From the NCBI RefSeq assembly GCF_001640805.2, contig NC_066844.1, positions 7,782,053 through 7,846,052 of the forward strand: a stretch of DNA of 64,000 nt, in the 5' to 3' direction. Shown here piece by piece: positions 1-18,300 of this stretch (the first letter of the stretch is position 1; each line of letters starts with the position of its first letter). Source of the stretch: Lates calcarifer. Its lineage: Eukaryota > Chordata > Actinopteri > Centropomidae. The notes under the pieces are model-generated. The model worked only from the letters and a program-made list of their open reading frames with translations. It searched no databases and was not told the DNA's origin. The position numbers and the translations under genes were made by a program.

Positions 1-3000
1 GAATAAAACACCCCAAAATAGTGAAAAATGGCTGTTACCATTTGCTGGATCACAAGTATATTTATAAGTAAAGCCATAAGTCTTACATTTTTGATGATAT
101 TAAACAGGACTAACAAAAAACTCTCATAGTATACTGTATATAGATAATGTGTATCAACTGACAACTGCATTGCAACAAAAGTTAAGCCTGGTTCTACTTG
201 TTTCCCACAACAGCAAACTACATTTATTACAACTGGCCCTATTCAAATGAATCAAGGAGCTGTGTTTTTTCACACAGGTCTAAACACCTTAGACAAGTTC
301 TCAAAGGGTCATGAGCCAAAAAGGTTGAAACCCAAACTAGAAGTGAGGGAAAAAAGCGGAATAGCTCACAAATAGAAAAAGGCTGTTAACACTGTACCAT
401 GTTGTATATTTGTTATTGTTGTTATTACAAAAGATATAATTTTGGCTTTTGTCACCATAAATACAACTTTGGCTAAGGGACCAGTTAACTAAAGCTCATT
501 CAGTCCAGTAGTAGTTGGTGTTATTTTGTATGTGTTAACCTGTGTATAACACAGTGTTCCTGCTGTCTCATAGTTACACTTGGTCTTCCGTCAACCTCAG
601 CATGATTGAAGGCTTTATGAATATGTTCCAGCATATCTCTCTGCACCACCGGCTAAATCTCAGTTGTGTTGTGCAGTGCCACAGTGATAGGTAAAATAAA
701 AATGTCCGCACCCTGGACTGAGTGATGTTTTTATAGAGCCGACAGAATGATGTCTAACCATTTCTGCTTTTGTTACGGTTTTCATGAGTTCGCTTAATCT
801 CTCAGTGACACCTTTGCTTTCATTGAATAGCATGCGGGTCAAAGGTGAGCCACGTGATAACTGTTTGGTTGCAGATAATTGGTTCCCATTCACATGTTTT
901 GACTGAATCAGAGTGAGATTAGTTTGATATGAATATGGAGAGGATGAGTTGGCAGTTTTTGCCAGTTGAATCATGATGAACAGGTCTAATCAGGATGACA
1001 ACATTTGTAAAATTGTTTAGTGCTGGCAGCCGCCTTAACTTCCTTCTCATTTGTTGCTGTCATTAGAATCCATTAGCGCCTAAATTGAGGGTATCAGTCA
1101 TGGGTAGCTGGAGTATTGGGCACAGTTTGTGACTATATGGGGCATTTTCACATGTAATTTCGTGTGTCAAGATGTTACCTCATCGGCTCCCAATATCACT
1201 GACACCAAGGACGAGCTACGACTGTGTTGTGTGAAGAGAGTGACTATGTACAAGTGCATGTATGTGTGAGTAAGCATGCATGCGTGCTTGCATGTGTTGT
1301 GCCTCTGGCAGCCCTCTCTGTGTCCCAGCTCTGCTGAGGCCTGTCCAAACAGAATGGGAGCCAAAAGCTCCTCCCAAGCTTCACAGAACAGGAAGTGGAT
1401 TGTTTTGTTTCTCAGGGTGAGCCTCTGAGGCCGCAGTGCTGCTGTCTCCCACTTGTTTGGCTTTGAACCCATCTCTGGTCCAGTTGGCAATCTCTGGAAA
1501 GCACAAGATACTGTGCAGTTACTTTGGAGTCAACATTCATTCTACTACCAATCCATTTGAAGGAATATAGTGGAAGCAGTCTTTGTTCTCATTAAATATT
1601 CTGTTCTTTTGTTGAATATAATCTCATATCAGTGAAAGCACTTGCAATTGCAGCTGAAGTGGAAGATCAATTTTGTCATTTACACAATATTCAGTCAATT
1701 TCCCCACTTGTCTTTCAGTGCATTTTAAATGTGTAGAAATAAAAGGAGTGAGAGCACTACCAGTATTTGCTGCAGTGCCCTAAATTCAAACTCACGTCTT
1801 TGGCACCTCTTGGCAAAACCTCTGCAGTCTGTAACACAGCTCGTGGCACCAGAAGGTATGAGCCTTTGGGCAAAAGGCAGAAAATATAATTAAACCATGA
1901 CCACAATTTCTACAAGAAGGAGAGAGTAACCACAATGTTAATAAAACTGTTAAACAAGCAAACACACCCAAAATTTCCAGTATGGTTACTGGTTATGCCA
2001 AGTCTTAATACCCATGGAAATATGGCTGGGTAATAATTTCCTCTCTTGCACACTTATTTTTCTTTTTACTCTTCCCAGGGTTTCTTTACCCATTTAGCAT
2101 ATGTCTATGTATGTATGGTGGCAGCAGTTAATAAATTAACCTTTTAGTTGATTGACAGAAAATGTTGATAATTGAGTAATTGCTTTGAGTCATTTTTTTC
2201 TAGAAGAAATGCCATAATTCTCTTGGTTGGACAAAATGATATATGAAGACATCACTTTGGGACTTTTTCTCACTTATTCGTTAGCTGTTTAGCCTTTCTC
2301 CAGTCTTTATGCTAAGCTAAGCTAATTGGATGCTGTCAGTAGCTTCATCTTCACCACACAGATATGAGAGAGAGTGATCTTCTCATCTAACTTGTGGCAA
2401 GAAAGGTAATAAATATATTTCCCAAAATGTCTATTTTTTTAAATAAAGTCCACAGAATCTATGGTGTTCTTTTCATCTCCTTTGTGTATGTGAACTCAGC
2501 TTTTTATTACAATATAAACAGCATGCTGATCAAGCTTATTGGTTTAATTATTTGTTAAGATTTCAACAGATATTAGCTTGAAAATGTCAGGCGATTGAGA
2601 TAACAGTTTTGCACATATCCCCCAGCCCTGAATGGAAGAAAGATGAAATTGGTCACACTAATCCGCTGATCTGTTATGGTACTAAACCACTAATAGTTTG
2701 ACTAATAACTTCAGACCTTACACTTGATGATATTTAGCAGTTTGATGCTACTCACTGAAAGGACTGGTGTTGCTATGCATCCAAGCAGAGATTAAAAATG
2801 GGCATTGGGGCAGACTCAACTCAGTGTTTTGCCCGTAGCTCTAAAAGATGAATTTCCCCTGTTAAGTGGGTGCCCTAGTGAAGAGGATTGCTGTCAAGAC
2901 TGTCTGGCAGAAAGTGGATGAGGTGAGGAGCCAAATGACTATATGCACAGCTGCTCCCAGGCAGCAGGGCTCCAGCTCATCCATCAGCAGTACTGCTAAC

Positions 3001-3900
3001 TCATCTCCACTCAGCCTGCTCCAGCTAAACTAGTCCTCTACCCTGAGGTTATTGCAGACAGAAACCAGCAAAGCTTCATTGCACCCGTACGTGTCTGACA
3101 TGATTTTGTTTTGGTGAGAAATGCTTCCATTCCATTTCTCTACAATATGTTTGCAACTCTCTTGCAACTCCCATGTAAGCAATTTCACCTTCACACAACA
3201 TATGGACTGGCAGCTTTAGCTCCTGTTCTGTTAATGCAAATTAAGTTTGAGATAATTATGATATTATGCTACTAATAACGTATTCCTGAAGAGATCTGAA
3301 GAATCATATGCAGAGATCAAAAGCAGAGTTGTGTTTTGCCTGCACCACTAAGTACTTCACCAGCTGCTCTGATTTTCTGGACACATTTCCACACGCGTTG
3401 CAGAGGGAAACAAATAGGGCGGAGAAGGAGCCTGATAGTACATTCCTTCATGTCCCAACTTGTCTCAATGCCCCTCTTCTCTTTCTCCTCTCCCTCACTT
3501 CACTATCATCCTCCTCCTCCTCTGTTCTTCCTGTAGCTTTGTAGTCTAGACTTGGCACTGGGGATTCAAGGTCTGTGACTTCAGTTATCTGTGACAACGT
3601 GCAGATCACAGAACACACTCCCTTAGGTGTAGTGCGATGCAGCACTGACAGTCAGAGATGTCAGAGTGGTCGCTTTGGAGCCACGCAGCATGAGCAGAAA
3701 AAGTTTTTGTATGACATTGCGTTCTTGATTCGTCTCGTGTTCCTGCGATGTCTACAAATAATTTAATTATCTGTAGTGTAGAACACACAAACAGATGACA
3801 AAGTGTGACTGTGTTGGTTGGCCCATTTTTCAGCACGACAGATGAAATCTCTCTTAACGCACAAAAAATTCTTTTTCCTTCCGTGGTACTGCTGCTGATA
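1..3900. other. Intergenic or 5' non-coding DNA upstream of rhoc
   Basis: I see no coding exon with recognisable protein similarity here. The short open frames have no family features and no paired splice sites. The first coding exon of rhoc has a splice acceptor 2 nt before its ATG, so at least one 5'UTR exon must lie upstream, possibly in this stretch, but I could not place it. Part of a MITE sits at about 2236-2430. Confidence 0.5.
2236..2430. repeat. Partial copy of the foldback MITE family, right half
   Basis: The stretch carries the signature words of this family: a run of GCTAAGCTAAGCTAA, then a CTTCATCTTCACC-type segment, TCTTCTCATCTAAC, and a terminal TTTCCCAAAATGT. The same words recur at 43301-43686, 50930-51399 and 63197-63587. 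The matching left end is not obvious, so the copy looks truncated. Confidence 0.6.
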
Positions 3901-3931
3901 ATTTTGGCACTTAACAGTCCTTTCTGTTTAG

Positions 3932-8735
<4,804 letters not shown>

Positions 8736-11650
8736 GCAGTTCAAACAGTGTAAAATCAACTGACCAACAGGAGAAAAACAACCTACGTGAAAAGGACTGA
8801 CCTTTTACCAAACGGCAACTCTGTACTGTATCTCGCATTTCACGATAATGGGTGGGCAGATGAATCGAATGCAAACACATTTAATACAGGAAATGGACTT
8901 TGTCTATATTACAGCCGTGGTTAGAAATTGGTGTTTAAAGTTCCTTGTTGATTTGATTTTTTTTGTTTCCAAAATCACTCTTTACACATAGAACGTTTTC
9001 CTACTTGTTTTTTCTTTATATTTGTAATGTAATGAGGCAGTGATAGATGCACATATTTGTATGCAATATTGTTCTTCACAAGCTCGGGCGAGCAACATCC
9101 TTTTTAGCTTGTATAAAGTCTTCATGAATACGGTCTTGTCCAAACAGTCCAGACTGTCCTGTTAGTATCAGTCCTGTTAGTAGTTGTGATAGAAAATGAA
9201 AGATGATATCTTAAAGCTAGTGCCTTTTTTTGTTTTGTTTTTAAGTTTGTTCACCTCCATCTACTTCTCATGTTTGTCAGCTAGCTAACATTTCAGCTGA
9301 GGGCCTCTCCATTGTACTGTAGCTCATTTTACACAGTGTTGTCATTGTGAAACCTGAGCAAAGCCATAACTAAGGCTTTCAGTGCTGCTGACAACTCATG
9401 AAGCACAACAAATGGTTGCCTGTGTCATTTTTGTCAGCGTACCCTCAAACATTCTCCATTTCCAGTCCACTCACATTGAGGATAGAGAAGGTAGTCATCT
9501 CTTGTAATGTGATAATGCTCAGCAAAGTAGTAAGCCTCCTATTCTGTATGAGAATAAGATTTGATTATTCACATGCATCCCTCATAACTGTCACTAATCT
9601 GTGCAGTGGACCTAGATGGAGGGATGAGAACTGACCAATTGAGACGCAAGCCAATATGACTCAACTATGCACAATAGCTGTTAGGACCAACAGGGAGATG
9701 ACACATCTGAAACAGAAATCACATGTGGGCCAAGGCCTGGTGAATCCTCCTTTGTTTGTTTATTGCGAGTGACTGAGTTCAGCTCTTCTTCTGCTACAAC
9801 GCAAATGAGCCGGTCACGCCTGCCGGAGGAATCTCTGTGTTGGACAGGTTAGCCCAGTCATGGTAATGATGTCTTGTTAAAGCTGTTAGCCTGTTGCGTG
9901 TGGAGCTTTCTAGTCAGACGACATTCTTTACATGTTTTCGAAGGAGCTGAGCTGTGCGTGAGGAGTTTGTTTTTCCCTGGTGCCTTCTCTGTTCTGGTGT
10001 GCCTTTGGTTGTCCTCTCCCAGACCAGATAGACCAGCTGCACTATGCCAACCTGATACTGACTGATGAGGTCAGAAGTGACCTTTCTGGCATGTTTCACA
10101 AAGCTCAGATCTTTGCATGGCTTGAAAAACAGCAAGAGGTGTTCAGTTTGCTAAAATGTGTGCCCTCCCAAATAGTAAGATTTTATCTACAAATGCAGTC
10201 TCATCTTCATTATCTTGGCAGATAAGCTTGATTATGCCAATTTACGTCATGCAGTTTCATGAAGAATTCATCATGGGAAAATTACAAAACTAGTATCATC
10301 ACATATTTCATCAACATCATGGGGAAAACATCTGTCTGAAGCCATAGAGATGCTCTTTGACGTTTCAGAGTTGATTTTCAGAATTCAACTGTGGCAAGAT
10401 GGAAATTAGGCTCATTGGTCTGTCTTTTATCTTGATCAGTGTAGGTCTTGAGCTTTGTTCCCTGGCAAAAGAAGCATTTGATATTTTATGTTGTATGTTA
10501 AAAAGATGCAGAAGATCAAGGGTTCACGCTGTATTTTACTTTGGAGACATGTCAGAGACTGTCCACTGGTCCCAACTTTCACTCCAGTTTCCTCTCAGAA
10601 TACTTGATCATGAACTTGACCTAAATATATATTACAGCTTGATATACAATGCTCAAAAAGGCCCAGCAACTGTCCTCAGGCACAGACTCTTCACTGCATT
10701 CCTTTTCTTCACCTCTATTGCTCATCCACGTACTGTACATGTCCCTTGGTTGCATGTTGCTGTCAGCAAAGAAAAGGGTGGATGTTGAAAAATGTGTGTG
10801 GCAAAACAGTATCTTTGATGTTGCATGAAACCTCCTTATAATGCCAGGATAGGCACCAAACCTACCAGCTGGCAAGGTTTGTATCTATTATGATGTAATG
10901 CCATTTGATTTCCTTTTTTTTTTTTGAGAAGGAGGAGGGGGAGAGAGGGGGCATTGATTACAATCACACACAAGCACCATATTAATGTTTTTACCTCAAA
11001 TCTTTATAGGGTGGATGCTATGTTTTAACCCTGGACTTTTTGCATTATTGTGGACAAATAGCACACTAATAAGTCAAGAGTAATTCAGATTCAGATCCTT
11101 ACAACTAAAGATTTTTATCAATGAAAGCAAAAGTCTTGAGTTATGCGCTTCATAGTTGTGACATGATGTTCATGGGTCTCAACAAGCTTAAAGCCAAGGA
11201 ATTCTTGGGAATTAGAGGTCGGCAGAGATAGTTGAATAACTTTCACAGCTCGAAGCACAGCGTAATGATGAAAGCATTCCAGTAGAGCAGCAGAGGGTCT
11301 AGTGTTGAACATATCACAAATAGCATGTATTATACTGCTGTTAATGTGTATGCAGATAACGTTGCGCTATATCAAAAGTTGTTCTTACGATGTTGATGCA
11401 TGCATGAGAAACCGTGGGTCTTTACAGTGCACACACACACATACACAAGCGGCACATGTCTTTGGGAACAGCTTCTGCTCAGTGTTGTGTAACTTTTTCT
11501 TTCTTTCTCTGGAAGTATTTGAAATTATAAAGGATCCAGATTTATATAAAAGTTCATTGTAATAATGCTTTGTAAACAGAAAAGTGTTGTAGTGAATGTT
11601 TGATCTGAAGTGAACATGAACATTGTTAATAAACTATTTTTGAGACAAGG
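8736..11650 (+). other. rhoc: Probable 3'UTR of rhoc
   Basis: No coding exon is visible after the rhoc stop codon. The first clear AATAAA I noticed on the + strand is at 11628-11633, which would give a 3'UTR of about 2.9 kb. Earlier variant signals could be used, so the length is inferred. Confidence 0.4.
11628..11633 (+). terminator. rhoc: Candidate poly(A) signal of rhoc
   Basis: AATAAA on the + strand, about 165 bp before the opposed candidate signal of mov10. Confidence 0.45.
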
Positions 11651-11796
11651 CCGACTCGCCATCCTTGGTCAATTCTTGGAGAAAACATAAGACGTCAGAT
11701 AGAGTTTCCTGTGTACGATGCCGTTAGAGGTTATGATTAATCAAAGGGAAAGTTAGTCATGACAGTGTGCAGTACAATATGGTTGTTAAATGAAAC

Positions 11797-11802
11797 TTTA
11801 TT
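11797..11802 (-). terminator. mov10: Candidate poly(A) signal of mov10
   Basis: TTTATT on the + strand reads AATAAA on the mov10 strand. It lies about 590 bp after the mov10 stop, so the 3'UTR would run from 12394 to about 11780. Closer TTTATT words near 12049 and 11915 are alternatives. Confidence 0.4.
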
Positions 11803-12394
11803 TTTTTCAGTCTTCAACTGCTATCAGAAAGGAAAACATATTAAAAAGAGACTCACTTGTTCAGTGCAAACAGCAGTTAAGACAAAAGGTGATAAATTCC
11901 TGAGAGAGTGTGCTCTTTATTTCTAACCTGAAAATGAATGTGTGCAGCAATGCTCAAGTTTGCTGTAAACTGCAGCTTTATCTAAAGTGAAAGTGAAAGT
12001 AAAATCAAAAACAGGTAAATTTTGGCATTGTCATCAAAACAGAGCAGTATTTATTGCTCTTAGAGAACTTCATAAAAAGGGTATATTAAATATATTAAAT
12101 AATGGATGCCAAAGTTAAAACTCAAACAGAGGGAAAATGAAGTACTTCTTATCTTTTGAGGATGTCACTGCAAATAGTTTTGTGTTGTTTGTCTATAGAA
12201 TGTTAATGCTCATTTTCCATCCTGGTCACGTGCTGCTGGCACTCTCCTCTGCTACAGGACCTGAGACAAATAGAGAAAGACCCTAAATCTTAGTTTCTTG
12301 CAAGCAGAAAATTTCATGACTGTTTTGTGTAAGTGATATTAGACTGAATAAATGTTTTGTTCACATGCAAATGCAACTCATTATTATTTCAGCT

Positions 12395-15300
12395 TTAGCT
12401 AGGTATGATCCAGGCAAGCACAGGAACATCATTTGTGCCAGTTTCACTAAGGTTATAGACATACGAACCCTCAGAATCCACAGTGATTTTCAGGGTTGCC
12501 AGTCTTGAGACAATGTCATCTTCGCCCTCTGCATCTTTTAAGTCAAATCCTGTGTATCCTTTCTCTGTCACACAGTAACTGATGAACCTGGAAATGAAAA
12601 ACCACAAATTAAGTAAACATGGTTGAGAAGTCCTCAAACTAAACTGTGATACAATTGAAAGCCAGCTACTTAACAGACCTTGTGGTGAAATTGTTTAGTC
12701 AAGTGCTACTATTTCTGAGGTCAAGAATACACTTTCAGTTAGATAAATAACATCACATTCCGATACAAGGCTCTTAACTCAGTGTCGGCAGGCTGAAAGA
12801 ATACTCTTGTTGTATTTTCTGACAGTTTTCTGTCTCGTAACATCGATAAAACATCTCCCGTTGCCAGCTTTGACTCACTTCTCCCAGATGGGGTCCTTGT
12901 TGAGGATCACAGGGTTTCCCACAACAATCAACAGAGACCTGGCTCTTGTCACGGCTACATTGAACCTCTGCATACATTAAAAATAAATGAATAAATAAAA
13001 CAGGAAGAATTTAATAACTACTTTGATGATTATCATATTAAATATCACTTCATATGGTAAGGTAGGAATGTGACAGACCTTTTCATTTGACAAGAATCCA
13101 ATGTTGAAGTCTTTGTCCATCTTGACGTAGTTGATGCTGCTGCGCACAGCAGAAATCAGGATGATCCTCCTCTCTTGTCCCTGAAACTCCTCCACAGACC
13201 CCACCTGATTCAGGACAGAAGAAATTGTTTTTGGCCAGTTTAGTTTCAATACAATTAACTGATACAGTGTATCGTATTCACAACAGCATCACTAACCTTG
13301 AGCTCTTTGAGATCACTAAATCGACTCAGCGCAGAGACAGACTTCAGGGCTTTTTGGATTTTCTCAACCTGTTAGAAAAGTAACCATGTTACCAGTGACT
13401 AGTTTAAACTCTTTCTTTTAAACTTTCCCTCCACATCTTTAAAATACAAAGGAACGCTATGCAGGCTCACTTGTTTCCTGTAGGGGGCGATTATGCCGAT
13501 GTCTTTTGCAGAGAGTTTTGGGAGACCCTTCTTTCCTTGTGTTTCCATCAGCTTGTTGAGGTAGTCAATCAGAACTTCAATCTCAGACACATTGAAGAAA
13601 GATGGACTGTTCGCCTCTCTCTCGTCTTTCCCCATCACCCCATGGAAGATCACTGGGAAACCCTGTAGTGATGTGAGAGTGAGCAGTTGTCAGTTGTCCA
13701 TGTTATTTTTGTGGTTTACGTGCCATTTGCCATTTTCACTTATGACTTTTGTGTCAGGCTCTACTGTTGTCCTAAAAGAAGCACTCCTCTTTAAATAGCC
13801 CTCCCAGGGCTTCCCCCTTTTATTCTGATGAGAATTTAGATTTTTCCTATCGTTTGATTTTTGCACTTTTTGTTTTCAAATTAATTTTTTTTCCCTAATG
13901 AGTTCTCATTTGTCGTAATGATTTTTGTCTTGTTCCCTGAGCCAGTCTAAAGCTGGTTACTGTCTTCAGTCCATTTAGATAATGAGTGTTGATTCCTTGT
14001 GACACTAATTATAATTAGAGAGACACTCATGCAATTTAGTATTACACTTCCATGAAGTTGTTTGACTTTCGAGAGACAGAGACAAAAAATGAGGAGATGA
14101 TGAGAAAATCATTGCAGCAGAGGCAGAGATATCCTGACTTTTAGTCCCTGGTCAAACCGTGGATCCTATTTGTCCAGCAATACAATTCAACGGCATATTT
14201 AGTACGAGTAAACTGGCTTTGAGATGTAAAATTGGTGTGGAGTTTCCCTTTAAGAGATACATGAGGAAACTGTAGTTAGTCATAAATATGTACAGACATT
14301 TTATGTGGAACCACTGTCATATTTACTTTTCAGAATTCTTTGCTGTTTATCAGGATGATATACAGTGCATTTGGAAAGTATTCAGACCCCCTCACTTCTT
14401 TTTTACATTTTGTTAAGTTGTAACCTTATACTAATCTACACTAGTACCCTATAATAACAGGGCCAAAACAGAATTTTAGAAATGTTTGCAAATTAATTCA
14501 AAATGAAAAACTGAAATATCAATATAATAAATATTCAGACCCTTTGCTATGACAATTCTTTGTCTTTTAGATGTTTCTATACCTTAATTGGAGCCCCACT
14601 GATGTGATTGCTAAAAAACGTATTGCCCTTGCAGCCAAACCTTTTTGGGGAGGTATTCCCAGTTGCAGTAAGCCTCGCGGTCCCACTGGTCAGCAAACAC
14701 CTGCAGCTCATTCTCATAGAACAGCTCGTTGGGGACTTTCAAAATGGCAGGATGAGACCTGAGTAAGAAGGGGAAAACAATAAAAGCTGAAGAGCTATAA
14801 TCAAAAGTGCATTGGTCTTAACAAGCAACTCTAACAAGAATAAAAACTGAAAGACGCACCTGTAGTTTCGTAGCAGTTTGGTGACAAATCGTGTGTCAAA
14901 GTGTCCAGAGTCTGTACTCTTCTGATATAAAGTGTTATGTCGCATCAGCCTCTCTAGTAGTGAAAGCCCTGAAGATCATTTGAACAATAACATGATTAAA
15001 TTGAGACAGACAAAAATAAAACAGAAGCAGCGAGAGCTTACAAATTTATCATTAAAGCATTACATCATACACATTAACTATTGTCATAAATTGCAAAGAC
15101 AAAGTTATATAATCCCCCTCATCTCACCAAGTCCATGCTGCATTGCAAAAGGAGATTGAATAATTGGTCCCAACTGCTTGGGATCTCCTGCCAGCACCAA
15201 TTGACCCTTCTCTGGATTGAGCAGACCTGTGACACAGAGTGATCACGTTGCTCAATGAGTAACAAGATATATATTTTTCATTCACAATTTTTATTGAAAA

Positions 15301-18300
15301 TTTGACCTTTACACATAAGACACCGGTGGTATATCTTACAAATCTGTTGCTAGGCAGGCAGTGATCTTGTAAACACAACAATGGCTGAAGTAAGCACCCG
15401 TTAATGCTAATGTTGACTATGTAGCGATAACAAAAACTTACGCACCTTTAAGCTAATATTATTTGACAAGATTATGCAAAGATAGATCATCCTTCAGACT
15501 TTATTAAAATTAGACCTTAAAATATCTGAGCAATTATCTTATTAATCATGTTTGACAGATCAATTAGTTTGTATGCATCTTTACAATATGCCTCTGTATT
15601 AAACATGTCAGAAAAGGTAATGGGATGTGAGACTCTGAAGATTGTTTCATCAAGGTTTCACTGAAAATAAAGTCTTATTCCGAGTTTACCTGCAATAGCA
15701 ATGACACACTCTGGCTCCACTGCTTGGCCTCCTTCATCCACAAACACATGAGTAAAATGACCAACTGGGATTCCTCCAGACACAAGTCTAAAAACAGAAA
15801 GACATAGCAGAAATTTTACAATAGTAGTGTGAAAGTAACTTAACTCATGATGATGCCAAAGCATCTTTTAATCAACGGCAATGGGTTCTTACCTGCCAGC
15901 TGTGACCATAGTTGTTACTATGATTGTGTATTTCATCAGAATTCCTTTCTCTGGGAATACAAAGCCATCTTGTGTCTGATCCCAGTTACAATATTTCTGG
16001 AAGAGCCAAAAGATATGACAACATGCAAAAAAAAAACAAACTTGATCTACATTCAAGGTCAACTTCAAGTTTGTAAAAACAAATTTGACAAATTTTCTAT
16101 CCATTCATCATCCAAGTATTTGAATGTAGGATACGTGTTTATCCACATGTTTATCCACACAACAGGAAACAGTTTTACAACAAGGCCTTTGGCTGTATGC
16201 ACAAGAAACCAACATCTGGATCAACAGACAAACATAATTGTTCAGGTCAACCTGGTAAACTCTCTGATTATGATCACTGTGGAATCACTGAGGAATCTGG
16301 TTAAGATGCGGGAGTACTTGCTTGACTTCCCATGATGCATAAATATCTTTGCTTTCAATTCTGAATTTTTCTCCAAAACTCTAAAACGTTAAGGGTTATC
16401 CATACACACATACAAGGATTAAGATGTTGTTAATAAGATACAGTTATTTGTGGCCACAAGTATACTGATAATTGCACCTTAGTTGGTTCGTAGCCAATGG
16501 ACAGACTATAAACAGCAGGCAGCTGATGCTCACCAGTAGGTTCGTCGGGACGCTCCTTGGGTCTCGGCTGCTGGCGTACACACGATAAACCTGATAAGGA
16601 TCCATGTTTACCATCAGTCTCTCACAGAGTAAGTCACATGCACTGTTCGAAGGTGCACAGGCGAGGATGTGGGCTGATGGATCTGCCCTGCTGACCTGCC
16701 AGTGCGAGCAAAGTGAAATTCATTACTTATATTCATTGACATATGAGCAATAGTGCTGTTATTTTAAGTAGCAATTTTGTGGAAGCAATCATATTAAAAA
16801 CACATTAGAGCATTATTGAAATTGCTCAGACCAATCATGAACTGAGCTGGAATAACCACTCAGTCTATTTTAAACATTATGAGTTAATCTTACAGGTCCA
16901 TTGCAGCCAATTATTTACTGTTTAAGCATTTTATCAGTCTGCACATCCAGTTTTATGGAAGTAAATATTAAGCCCCTAATAATTGACTTATCTTACAGAA
17001 TACATTTACTAAATTTAGCCTTGGCTTTATGGAAAAATAAATGTCCTTTTTTTTAAAAAAATAAATGTCCTCCTCTTTTATTGTTGAACAGCTCCCCCAT
17101 GCACATTCCCCAAATAAGTATGAGTTTATACTTCATGTTCACAATCAGACAGTTACAATGCAATCAAAAACAAATTAAGTAATTTAAAGCACCTGGAAAT
17201 CCTAAGTATTTCCCTGTAATATTAAATATGTATGACTAAACAATAAGTTTGAAAAAAAAAACACGCTTAGTCATAAATTAGAGACTCTCCTGGGATTATG
17301 TTAAGTCAAATTATAGCTAATCACATATTTTCCTGAAGGAGCCTAACAATCTGTACACCATTACGACACCTGCTGCCCTTAGACCATTTAATCGGACAGA
17401 GAAAAGCTATCCAAAAAAATACCCTATATCAGATATGACAAACAGTGGTGTCTCTGTGGAGACCAAAACAAACAACACAGCAACTATCAGAAATCAGACA
17501 GATTTCTGATTGTGATTACTGATTGGCAGGTAAAAATACCTGACATTGCCTTTTTTCCACCATGGCTTACCTACTTCAATACATCACTAAAAGCACAGAC
17601 AAAACATGGGAATCTCTCATGAGAGATAACCAGTCTCTAACTCAGAAACACTTCATCCATATTAAGCCGCAACCAGCAATTATTTTCATCATGGATTGAT
17701 AAGATTGTTCTCTTGGTTACTCGCTTGGGCTATAGTGGCTAGGCTACAGTGGAAAACTGTAAAAAATGGCCATCTTAGTATCCCAAGGTGATGTCATCAA
17801 ATGTCTTATCTGAGGAACAGTCCAAACCTAAAAATATTCAATTTACTGTGATGTACTACCATGGAAAGCAGCGAATCATCACACTGAAGAAGCTAAAACC
17901 AGATAACATTTGGCTTTTTTGCTTAAAGCAGGAGGCGCGAAAAAAATATTTAAGATGTCTGTTAATGAAATTAACTTTTTAAACTGACTTTTTAATTTTA
18001 GGGGAAGTGAATTCAAAGCTTTGTAGCACCTTCAGATACCCTACTTAATACCTGACTCATAGCTTCAACCAGGGTGATTGTCTTTCCAGTTCCTGGAGGC
18101 CCAAACACAAGGTGGGGAGCTGGTTTAGATGATCCAGCTACAATGCGCTGGACGGCAGCATGTTGTTCTGGGTTGTTTTCCAACTGACGGTTAAACATCC
18201 TGTAGAGTAAAGTGAGAATGGATTTTTAAACCTTGCACACTGGTGAAATATTTAAAAGTTCAAGTGTGAGGCAGAAGCTTGTAAACTGACTAACTTGTGC

